Both the position numbers and the translations under genes were made by a program. A stretch of 11,223 nucleotides of DNA from M3007 sp044224705 (GTDB taxonomy: Bacteria > Bacteroidota > Bacteroidia > Chitinophagales > Saprospiraceae): contig JBGAJY010000180.1 of assembly GCA_044224705.1 (NCBI GenBank), positions 1 to 11,223 on the forward strand, in the 5' to 3' direction. Below are positions 1 to 6,770 of this stretch, in pieces (within the stretch, counting starts at the first letter, position 1; every line of letters begins with the position of its first letter). The notes below the pieces were generated by a model. That model worked only from the letters and a program-made list of their open reading frames with translations, searched no databases and had not been told where the DNA came from.

Positions 1-374
1 AAAACTTTCTGACCACCTTCTTTTTCGTTCTCGTACCGGGACTTTTGTGCATTTGGGGCCTGCCATGGTGGGCTATTGTCCCCATCGGCTTGCTGGCGGG
101 CTGGTTCCTGAAACCGAGTTTCGGCGCCGGCTTTTTGGCCGGCTTTTTGCTCTGGGGGATACTGGCATTTGTGCTCGATCGTGGGAATGACGGCATCTTG
201 TCGGCCCGTGTCGGCCAATTGTTTCAGGGTTTGGGAAGTTGGGCGCTGATTTTAATCACAGGATTGATAGGCGGATTATTGGCCGGTTTATCCGTTTTGG
301 TTGCTCGCTATGGCCGTATTTTGGCATTCCCTCCCAAAAAGGGATATTACGAACGCCGCCGCAAACGACGTTGA
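1..374 (+). CDS. Small multi-pass membrane protein, 5' end missing
   Basis: The reading frame is open to the left edge, so the start lies outside the window; 123 residues are visible. A TTG at 45 could start a shorter form, but the residues before it (LTTFFFVLVPGLL) are as hydrophobic as what follows, so I read through to the edge. There are about four hydrophobic stretches: around visible residues 1-18, 20-35, 42-60 (glycine-rich, GAGFLAGF) and 78-105 (a GLIGGLLAGL run). A basic tail, YYERRRKRR, ends the protein and by the positive-inside rule should face the cytoplasm. No catalytic or binding motif is visible and I do not recognise a named family. The nearest transcription stop on this strand is the hairpin at 521-556. 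The coding call rests on the consistent membrane-protein character; the function is unknown. Confidence 0.75.
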   Translation, partial: NFLTTFFFVLVPGLLCIWGLPWWAIVPIGLLAGWFLKPSFGAGFLAGFLLWGILAFVLDRGNDGILSARVGQLFQGLGSWALILITGLIGGLLAGLSVLVARYGRILAFPPKKGYYERRRKRR

Positions 375-520
375 TTCACAGCAGTCGCTAGGCTTTGTAA
401 AAAATGAACACTACTTTTGCAACAGAAAAGAATTCGCCCATTATTTGACCGGTGTTGGTTCTCGTCGCGCCGGTTTCCACAATAAGTTGATTTTAATCCG
501 TCCAATTTTGAAGTATGGCT

Positions 521-556
521 AAACCGGCAGTTCCATGTGAACTGCCGGTTTTTGTT
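521..556 (+). terminator. Intrinsic terminator, plus strand
   Basis: A perfect 13-bp stem (AAACCGGCAGTTC at 521-533 with its complement at 539-551) closes on a 5-base loop and runs into TTTTTGTTTTT. It lies about 150 bases after the stop of the membrane-protein gene. It could end that transcript or a short RNA started near 412-419. The A run at the left foot is short, so it works best on the plus strand. Confidence 0.8.
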
Positions 557-578
557 TTTAGGCCCATAATTCCGTCTT

Positions 579-627
579 AAAAAACGGCAAAAGCCGCAGA
601 GCGAATCAATCACTTTGCGGCTTTTGC
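579..627 (-). terminator. Intrinsic terminator of the OmpA-family gene
   Basis: Read on the minus strand, a 12-bp stem (TGCGGCTTTTGC paired as 587-598 with 616-627, 17-base loop) is followed after two bases by a run of six T (579-584 on the plus strand are A). It begins about 25 bases beyond the TAA stop at 653-655, the expected place for a rho-independent stop. With the plus-strand hairpin at 521-556 it insulates the two convergent genes. Confidence 0.8.
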
Positions 628-652
628 ATTTCAAAGGTCCCCTTTTGAACCC

Positions 653-2401
653 TTATTCAACGGTCAACTCAAATTCCACGCGGCGGTTGAGTTCGCGGCC
701 TTCGGCAGTTTTGTTGTCCGCAATCGGTCGGTATTCTCCAAAACCGGCAAAGCGCAAGCGCTCGGCTTTAATGCCCCGGAACACGAGGTAATCATAGCAG
801 GCTTTGGCGCGTTGTTCGGAGAGGGACTGGTTTTCTTCCTCCGTGCCCACGTCGTCGGTATGGCCACTGATGGCGAGTTTGTAATCGGGATACTGACGCA
901 GAATTTCGACGATTTCATCAAGTATGCTGTAGGAAGAGGACTTCAATTTTGCCTTGCCTGTTTCAAACTGGACAGCCTGGGTGGCAAACGCCAACCGATC
1001 CTTGGTTTCTTTTTTCACTTCCGGGCATCCGTTGCTACCTGCAACTCCGGCCATGGTCGGGCATTTGTCGAGGTTGTCGGCAAGGCCGTCACCGTCGGTA
1101 TCGGGGCAGCCGCCGAAGGCGCCAGGAGCATTCGGACACGGATCGTCTTTGTCGGCAACGCCATCGCCGTCGATATCCGATTCTTTTTTGACCGGGCAGC
1201 CCTGGTTATCGGCCGGACCGGCTTCGGTCGGGCAACGGTCGTCTTTGTCGGCGATGCCATCATTGTCTGCGTCCGATACTTTAATGACGGGGCAACCCTG
1301 GTTGTCAGCAGGACCGGCTTCGTTCGGGCAGGCATCGTCTTTGTCGGCCACGCCGTCGCTATCAGTGTCTACAGGCGGCGGGCAGCCCCGGTTGTCGGCC
1401 GGGCCGGCTTCGTTCGGGCAGGCATCGTCTTTGTCCATTACGCCATCATTGTCGGAGTCCTTTGAGGGTGGGCAGCCGTGGTTTTCAGCCGGGCCGGCCT
1501 CCGTCGGACATTGGTCGTCTTTGTCGGCTACACCGTCAAAATCGCCGTCTGGGCAGCCATTCCAGCGACCCGGCTGGTCGGGGCATTCGTCGGCGAAGTC
1601 GGCGAAGCCGTCATTATCAGTGTCGGGGCAGCCATTCAGCGCGGGCAAACCTGCAACATCGGGACATTGGTCGTCTTTGTCAGCCACGGCATCGCCGTCC
1701 TGGTCGGGACAGCCGGCGGTTTCCAGCGGTCCGGGCTCGCCCGGACAAGCGTCTTCAGGATCGCCGATTCCGTCGTTGTCAGCATCCGGGCAGCCCAGCG
1801 CAACGGCGGGACCCGCTTGTCCGGGACATTTATCGAGCACATCAGGGGTACCGTCCAGGTCGGTATCCACGGGTTTCGGTTCTTCCTTGTGAAGCAGGAA
1901 AACAAATCCGAGACCCGCCTGAATATTGTCGCGATCGTCGACGAGCGCTTTCCTGAATTCGCCCTGCAAATTGATAAAGCCATAGGGAGAGAGCCGGAAA
2001 TTCAGCCCCAGGCCGAATGGAAACTGCACATGACCGTTTTCAAATTTTTCCAGAAAATAGCCAGCGCCGCCAAAAGCGTAAGGCACAATTTTGGCACCGG
2101 AACGCATGTTTTCAATGTGAAACACCAGGTCGGCGCTGGTAGTGACGGTATTGCCGGTGGTGTTGGGCAACTTGGCAATGCCGAGTTTGAGCGGCACGCC
2201 GACATTCAGGAAAGGTGCGATATTGCGGAAATAACCAAACTCGAAGCCCTCTCCGAGACGCACGTCGTCCCCTGCGAGCATGCTGTAATCGGTGAGATTG
2301 AGTTTGACGTGGAGGGCATTCGGGAATTCTCGGTTTTGGGCCAGCAAAGGTGCCTGGCTCAATAGCAGGACAGTCAGAAGGTTCAGGACCAGTTTTCTCA
2401 T
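653..2401 (-). CDS. OmpA-family outer-membrane protein with ten TSP3 repeats
   Basis: A 582-residue protein. I chose the ATG at 2401 because it opens directly on a signal peptide (MRKLVLNLLTVLLLSQAPLLAQ); the frame continues 17 residues upstream but those look like leader. Order: signal peptide 1-22; beta-barrel-like region about 25-170 with alternating aromatic/glycine strands; ten thrombospondin type 3 repeats at about 179-460, each of the form DxDxDGxxDxxDxCP...GCP, which in this family bind calcium and form a stiff rod; OmpA C-terminal peptidoglycan-binding domain about 473-581 with GHTDDVG at 513-519, the LSEQRAKACYDYL helix and the final NRRVEF. The protein should link outer membrane and peptidoglycan. 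No lipobox cysteine is seen. It stands alone between terminators at 579-627 and 2480-2518. I found no convincing promoter upstream. The family call is secure; the physiological role of the rod is inferred. Confidence 0.95.
   Translation of the reverse strand: MRKLVLNLLTVLLLSQAPLLAQNREFPNALHVKLNLTDYSMLAGDDVRLGEGFEFGYFRNIAPFLNVGVPLKLGIAKLPNTTGNTVTTSADLVFHIENMRSGAKIVPYAFGGAGYFLEKFENGHVQFPFGLGLNFRLSPYGFINLQGEFRKALVDDRDNIQAGLGFVFLLHKEEPKPVDTDLDGTPDVLDKCPGQAGPAVALGCPDADNDGIGDPEDACPGEPGPLETAGCPDQDGDAVADKDDQCPDVAGLPALNGCPDTDNDGFADFADECPDQPGRWNGCPDGDFDGVADKDDQCPTEAGPAENHGCPPSKDSDNDGVMDKDDACPNEAGPADNRGCPPPVDTDSDGVADKDDACPNEAGPADNQGCPVIKVSDADNDGIADKDDRCPTEAGPADNQGCPVKKESDIDGDGVADKDDPCPNAPGAFGGCPDTDGDGLADNLDKCPTMAGVAGSNGCPEVKKETKDRLAFATQAVQFETGKAKLKSSSYSILDEIVEILRQYPDYKLAISGHTDDVGTEEENQSLSEQRAKACYDYLVFRGIKAERLRFAGFGEYRPIADNKTAEGRELNRRVEFELTVE
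1022..1867 (-). repeat. Ten tandem TSP3-encoding repeats
   Basis: Ten in-frame units of 25-32 codons within the OmpA-family gene. Spacing varies because the linkers between GCP and the next DxD differ (none, SK, PV, IKVS, KKES, EVKKE). Units 5 to 8 are the most alike, sharing DKDDxCPxEAGPAxNxGCP. Units 6 and 7 share an identical 32-base stretch (1314-1345 and 1404-1435, period 90), suggesting recent duplication or gene conversion, whereas units 1-4, 9 and 10 are more diverged. Confidence 0.9.
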
Positions 2402-2479
2402 TGTATGATTGTTGGATGGATCAGTTGGATTAACGTAGTGCCGACCTCTCACGAAAAATCATACCAAAATGAAGGTATC

Positions 2480-2518
2480 AAAAAAAAAGCCGCCGCGCAC
2501 CTGATAGCGCGCGGCGGC
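2480..2518 (-). terminator. Intrinsic terminator of the helicase gene
   Basis: On the minus strand a perfect 10-bp all-GC stem (GCCGCCGCGC paired as 2489-2498 with 2509-2518, 10-base loop) runs into nine T (2480-2488 on the plus strand are A). It sits 24 bases past the TGA stop at 2542-2544 and just upstream of the OmpA-family gene, so the two minus-strand genes should be separate transcripts. Confidence 0.92.
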
Positions 2519-2541
2519 CTCCCTTTTGATTTGCCTGAATA

Positions 2542-5500
2542 TCAATCTTTTTTGTCAGGTTCCTGCCGGATCAGCCGACTGGCCAACTTCCGCGCTTCCT
2601 GTTTTGGGCTGCGCCACCATTGCACAGCCAGCGTCGGCACATAGCCTTCGCCGTTTTTGGAAAAATACTGCTGTACTTTTTCCTCCCATTCGTAGGACGG
2701 GATGGGCGACGGAGTGAGCACTCCGTCGAACAACAGCACGCTGGCGTGGCCATCCTGGTTTATAATAGCCAGTGGCACGGCTACTCCGGCAACGACGGCG
2801 TTTCGGCGAAGTTGCCGGACTTCGAAATAGGGCCGCAAGGCCAGTTCGACCTCCTCTTGAAAAAGCGTGGCCGTAAAAGGCTCGTCGGGATAATGCAGCA
2901 AAGCTTTCATTTTATCCAACTGCTCGCGCGCGGCTGCCTGATCACCGCGTTGCACCAATTCGCCAAAGGTGACCAGGTGAGATAAAATGCAAGTGCCCAG
3001 GAATTTGCGGTCGGCAGAAAGCACGGCGTACAAACCAGGCGGAATGGAATGCGCAATATAAATGCGTTGCGTCGCACGCGTCAAAGCGACATGCAACTGA
3101 TTGATTCCCAGTAACGTGTTCCAAAAATGGAGATCACGGGTGAGTGTTCCCTGCGCATCGGTCATGCCGTGGGTGAGCGACATCAGCAGCACGTCTACGT
3201 GCTGACCCTGTAATTCTGCGAACTGGTAAACGCCCAAACCGTTCAGGTGCAGCTGCTGGATTTTTTCATGGCCAGGTAATTTCTTCTGCCGGATTTTGAG
3301 CAGTTGCCCCGCGATCAGGTCGCGCTGTTGCACGGTAGCACAGGCGATTCCCACCATCGGGTAAGTCTTGGCGGCTGTAGGTTCAATGAGGTTCAGCCAG
3401 TCGATAATTTGTCGGGCCTCGGTCTCGTTGGTGCGCAGCATTTCATCGTAGCGGCCTTCCACGTGCGCCACCACGGTGGCATCCTGCGCCGAGCGGCCGG
3501 AGGGCAGGCGCTTGAACGGCGTTTCAAAAGCGATCCGGTTGAATTCGATCCATTCCTCGGGTGAATCCTGGTGCTGATATTCCAGCAAGTGGGTTTTTCC
3601 GCCAAGGCTTTTGCAAAATTCCAGGAAGTCGTCTTCTGCAAATGGCGTCATGTCCTGCTTGGAGTCGCCGAGCACGACCAGGTTCTTAGCCATATCAAAG
3701 AGGTGGTAACACTCCTGTTTGGAGATGTTGTGTGCTTCGTCGACAAGGACCACGTCGAACAGCATGTTGGACAGGTTCACCACGTCGAGGGCTACCTGCG
3801 GGGTCACGAGCAGCACCGGCAAGGTCTCAGTCAGCGGCTCGATGTGGTTGCGGAAGAGTTCGTCGGCCAGACGGCTCGCGGAGAGGGTCCGGTTATTTTT
3901 CCCGAACCAGGTTTTGTAAGCGTTGGAATCCGCTGATTTTAAAGCCTTTAAGGCTCTGACCTTGCGTGCCTGCCAATGGGTGCTGATTTGCGCAGGCATA
4001 ATATTGCGCAGATCACGGGCCGCATTGGAATAGGCCGACAGGCTTTTGTCATCCCAGGCGAGGCCGGGGTTGTATTCGTTCTGCAACCAGTGGTGCAGGT
4101 ACCAGCTTTCGAAAGCAGCCGCCCAGTGGCGGGGTTTGATCTTGCACAAAGCCCGCACAACCTTTTGCTCGGCTGGTTTCAGGCTGAGCCAGTGTTTTTG
4201 CCAGATGTAGAAATCGTCGAAATCGCGGAGGTAAAACTGCGTCTCTTCGAGGCGGCCGATCACCTCTTCGAGGAATTCCTGCCGTTTCGGGATGGTCAGC
4301 ATTTCATGGCGCAACGAGTCCTCGTAAAGACCTGCCACATTGAATTCTTCGAGGAAAACGTCCATTTCGTCTTCCAGATAGCGAATTTGTTCCCGGAAAT
4401 CGAGATCGCCGTGGATGCTTTTGCCGTTGAGCCGGCGCACGTCTTCGCGAACCACGGAAGGGATCCGGCGGCGCCAGAGCCGCAGCGAGGCTTCGAAGTC
4501 TTTGGTCATTTCCGCAATCTTTTTCAGGTTGCGGTTGTCAAAATTCTGGGGAAAATCGAATTCGAAGTATTTGCGCAACACATACGCCTTGCGGAGGTCG
4601 TCGAAAGCCGTGCCGAGTTGTTCCTTGGCGGCGAGAATCTGTTTGTATTTGTCTGAAAAGACGCCGTACAGTTTCTCAGTGGTCGAAGCAGGTTTTTCAA
4701 AATCGGCGCCAAAGCGGAACACACCGTCTTCCAGTCCGTCGCGGATACGCTTGGCCAGTGCTGCGAGTTCGCTGTAATGCTGCTCGTAATGATCCAGCAG
4801 TGCTTCGGCGTAGTCATTGGTTTTGGTGATGTAGCGATGGTGCAGGGCCGTGGCCTGGTCGAGCAGATTGCGCACCTGGCTTTCCGTCCAGGAGAGTCCA
4901 TTCGACGCGTTATGTTCGGTGAAAATGTAGCTTTTCAGTCGGCCCAGCGGGTGTTGAAGGGTTGGAAAGCGGCGGAATAGCGGTTCGCTCGCATAAATAG
5001 CCAGCAGAATGCCGTCAAATTCATCCTGGTCGAAAGTGAAGTCGGATGGATTTAACTGACTGAGCAGCAGGTCTTTGCCTTCAATCCGATTGGCGCGCAG
5101 AAAACGCCCGACCGTATCGGTGAAATTTTGGCCGCCGAACAGGGGCGCATGTAATTCCTCCCACGCATCGTCGAGCTTGCGTTGTTCGCGGAGGGTTTTG
5201 TTGAGCACTGTTTTGAACAATTCCTCGTCGTAGCTCGCCTTGTTTTTATTTTCCGAAGCCATGCGCAGCATATCCGTCAGCATCAGGTGGTCGCTGTGGA
5301 TGTCGCGGAGCACGAAGGATACGTCGCCGAAACCTTTTTCCACCACAAATTTCTGCGCCCGCCGCAGCGCATTGATGCTTTTAGAAACGACCAGACATTT
5401 CTTGCCGTTGGCCAGGGCGTTCATGACGATAGAGGAGATCAGGTAGGTTTTGCCGCTGCCCGAGGCGCCTTCCACAACGGTAAGCGACTGGCGCTGAACG

Positions 5501-6330
5501 GCTTGCAGGACAGTTCTTTGCGAGGGGTCGAGTGGCAGAAGGGTGAAGGTGTGTTTCCATTCCATGTCGCCTGCCGGCAGGTCGGGGGCAATCACGGGCG
5601 GCTCGGTCAGGGTCGTTTGCGGCAGGGTAGGAAATATGCCGAATACCGCCGACCAGCGCAGGCTTCCGCGGTTGGTTTCATCGCCTGCCGGGCAGGGCTG
5701 TACACTGAGCGGCAAACCGGCTTCGGGCCATTGGAGCAATTTGCGGGCGGCATCGGCCAGTTCGGTCAGGTTGGCGGAGCTCAGTTTGAAGCCTTGGGTC
5801 ATGGCCCGGGCGCGGGCGGAAAGGTCCGTTCCGTGCAGGGAATCGAGCAGGTGAAACAGCGGGTAATTGGGAAGAACAAATTGATTTTCAGTACGTTGGA
5901 CGATCCAATTGTCTGTATGGTGGGCATGGGGTTCGAGCTGGATTTGCCAGACGAACAGCGGAGCAAACAGGTCGTGTCCTCCGGCATTGCCTTGCAGAAA
6001 AGGGTATCCGATACCCAGGTTTTTTGTCCCGAACACCTTTTCCCGGTTCCGGGCTTCGAAATAAAAATGGTTGAACCATTCGGCCGCCGGATGGGGCGCA
6101 TTGACGTTCAGTTCAAAAGGCCGGTTGTCGAGCAGTTCGCTGATACATTTGATCGCGAACTCTTCGGCGTTGAGGGTAAAGATATCTGCCAGATCGGGCG
6201 CTGCCGGCGCTGCGTGAAGCCAGTTGAGTGCCGCGCCGCTGTAATTGGGTGCGGAACTGAGTGTGCCGGAAGTGGTAAAACTGGGTGAAGTGACGGAGGT
6301 GGCGGGGCGATCGGAAATATTGTTTTCCAT
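2542..6330 (-). CDS. Superfamily 1 (Upf1/DUF4011-like) helicase with degenerate nuclease-like C-terminus
   Basis: A 1262-residue protein from the ATG at 6330 (MENNISDRP); an in-frame ATG at 6411 would add 27 residues that read like untranslated leader, and a near-consensus -7 box (TAAATTTT, plus-strand 6378-6385) lies inside it, so I prefer 6330. Residues about 45-245 resemble the DUF4011-type N-terminal region (pattern LGIGYPF...APLFVWQI...LPNYPL). Walker A GASGSGKT is at 288-295, a motif Ia-like CLVVSKS at about 312-318, then a helix-rich insert of roughly 500 residues, Walker B VLVDEAH at 861-867, GDSKQ at 888-892, motif V-like ELQGQHVDVLLMSL from 1039 and motif VI VALTRA at 1081-1086. Residues about 1158-1255 match the pattern of the MTES_1575/Vsr-like nuclease fold but lack its acidic residues. 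It should be a cytoplasmic ATP-dependent DNA or RNA remodeller; substrate and role (repair or phage defence) are unknown. It stands alone, with its own terminator. Confidence 0.88.
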   Translation of the reverse strand: MENNISDRPATSVTSPSFTTSGTLSSAPNYSGAALNWLHAAPAAPDLADIFTLNAEEFAIKCISELLDNRPFELNVNAPHPAAEWFNHFYFEARNREKVFGTKNLGIGYPFLQGNAGGHDLFAPLFVWQIQLEPHAHHTDNWIVQRTENQFVLPNYPLFHLLDSLHGTDLSARARAMTQGFKLSSANLTELADAARKLLQWPEAGLPLSVQPCPAGDETNRGSLRWSAVFGIFPTLPQTTLTEPPVIAPDLPAGDMEWKHTFTLLPLDPSQRTVLQAVQRQSLTVVEGASGSGKTYLISSIVMNALANGKKCLVVSKSINALRRAQKFVVEKGFGDVSFVLRDIHSDHLMLTDMLRMASENKNKASYDEELFKTVLNKTLREQRKLDDAWEELHAPLFGGQNFTDTVGRFLRANRIEGKDLLLSQLNPSDFTFDQDEFDGILLAIYASEPLFRRFPTLQHPLGRLKSYIFTEHNASNGLSWTESQVRNLLDQATALHHRYITKTNDYAEALLDHYEQHYSELAALAKRIRDGLEDGVFRFGADFEKPASTTEKLYGVFSDKYKQILAAKEQLGTAFDDLRKAYVLRKYFEFDFPQNFDNRNLKKIAEMTKDFEASLRLWRRRIPSVVREDVRRLNGKSIHGDLDFREQIRYLEDEMDVFLEEFNVAGLYEDSLRHEMLTIPKRQEFLEEVIGRLEETQFYLRDFDDFYIWQKHWLSLKPAEQKVVRALCKIKPRHWAAAFESWYLHHWLQNEYNPGLAWDDKSLSAYSNAARDLRNIMPAQISTHWQARKVRALKALKSADSNAYKTWFGKNNRTLSASRLADELFRNHIEPLTETLPVLLVTPQVALDVVNLSNMLFDVVLVDEAHNISKQECYHLFDMAKNLVVLGDSKQDMTPFAEDDFLEFCKSLGGKTHLLEYQHQDSPEEWIEFNRIAFETPFKRLPSGRSAQDATVVAHVEGRYDEMLRTNETEARQIIDWLNLIEPTAAKTYPMVGIACATVQQRDLIAGQLLKIRQKKLPGHEKIQQLHLNGLGVYQFAELQGQHVDVLLMSLTHGMTDAQGTLTRDLHFWNTLLGINQLHVALTRATQRIYIAHSIPPGLYAVLSADRKFLGTCILSHLVTFGELVQRGDQAAAREQLDKMKALLHYPDEPFTATLFQEEVELALRPYFEVRQLRRNAVVAGVAVPLAIINQDGHASVLLFDGVLTPSPIPSYEWEEKVQQYFSKNGEGYVPTLAVQWWRSPKQEARKLASRLIRQEPDKKD

Positions 6331-6513
6331 GCTGCTTGGGTGGTACGCCGCGTTACGGCGCGCCTTTTTATTAGGGTAAAATTTAAAGAACGCAGTGCCA
6401 AAGAACGGCATTTTGACGCACTTGAAAAACTAAACGCACCCAAGCATTTGCTATGTCGGCGGCTTTGAAAAAAAGTGAAAAACAAATGTTGTCCGACTTG
6501 TCTTTGGACTTGC

Positions 6514-6545
6514 TTTGAAATCCCGGAAATCGTGTCGTACCTTTG
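6514..6545 (+). promoter_or_regulatory. Bacteroidota-type promoter of the SRP RNA
   Basis: TTTG at 6514-6517, a 20-base spacer and TACCTTTG at 6538-6545 match the TTTG/TAnnTTTG consensus of the Bacteroidota primary sigma factor exactly. Transcription is expected about six bases downstream, at the first base of the RNA's closing stem (6551). The stretch between the helicase start (6330) and this promoter shows no other gene or hairpin that I can support. Confidence 0.85.
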
Positions 6546-6550
6546 CGACC

Positions 6551-6632
6551 GCGCCGGACGACCAGCTCCTGCAAAACCTCCCCAGGGCGGAAACGCAGCA
6601 AGGATATGTGGTCGCAGCGGTGTGTTCGGCGC
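6551..6632 (+). ncRNA. ffs: Small bacterial signal recognition particle RNA (4.5S-like)
   Basis: RNA component of the signal recognition particle, which binds Ffh and directs ribosomes making membrane proteins to the membrane. The conserved apical domain is present: CAGG at 6583-6586 facing AGCA at 6597-6600 (the symmetric loop bound by the Ffh M domain), a GCG/CGC stem (6587-6589/6594-6596) capped by a GAAA tetraloop, then CCT/AGG (6577-6579/6601-6603) with three unpaired C on the 5' side forming the asymmetric loop. Further pairs are CGACC/GGTCG (6559-6563/6610-6614) and the closing GCGCCG/CGGCGC (6551-6556/6627-6632). Six T at 6633-6638 follow directly, giving a terminator. The size of about 82 bases fits the small SRP RNA that lacks the Alu domain. 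Ends are inferred from the promoter position and closing stem. Confidence 0.9.
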
Positions 6633-6639
6633 TTTTTTA

Positions 6640-6708
6640 TGGGCGAATGAGCGAGGACGGGAACGAGCGAAATTTTTCGCTTTCTCTTCACCACCGTTCA
6701 TTCGCCCA
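6640..6708 (+). repeat. Nested inverted repeat between SRP RNA and transaldolase
   Basis: Outer arms TGGGCGAATGA (6640-6650) and its perfect complement (6698-6708) enclose an inner hairpin AGCGAA-ATTT-TTCGCT (6666-6681); short ACGG/CCGT pairing (6656-6659/6694-6697) can extend the outer stem across a bulge. It follows the SRP T run immediately and ends 62 bases before the transaldolase ATG. It may be a leader structure, a second terminator (a T-rich stretch follows) or a small mobile-element remnant; the sequence does not decide between these. Confidence 0.65.
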
Positions 6709-6770
6709 TTCTCTTTTGATCGCGTGCTCAACCGCCTCCATTCCGATCACTCACTCATTTTCAAAAGATT

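Noticed and set aside
301..634. Short overlapping frames on both strands (301-522 plus, 347-634 minus) in the gap after the membrane-protein gene.
   Set aside because: They run through the two terminator hairpins, have no start context and give unpatterned protein.
954..1892. A 312-codon plus-strand frame with a repeating GQPWLSAGPAS pattern.
   Set aside because: The periodicity is the reverse complement of the TSP3 repeats in the OmpA-family gene, not an independent repeat protein.
2461..2478. Small inverted repeat ATACC/GGTAT upstream of the OmpA-family gene, overlapping a weak TCATTTTG box, considered as operator or promoter.
   Set aside because: The arms are only five bases and no -33 element is spaced correctly; chance is a sufficient explanation.
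5182..6288. A 368-codon plus-strand frame within the helicase gene.
   Set aside because: It is antisense to the DUF4011-like and Walker A regions, which are plainly coding on the minus strand.
6331..6411. Longer helicase start at 6411 adding 27 residues.
   Set aside because: The added residues look like translated leader and contain a near-consensus -7 box (6378-6385). That box lacks a properly spaced -33 element, so I did not list it as a promoter either.
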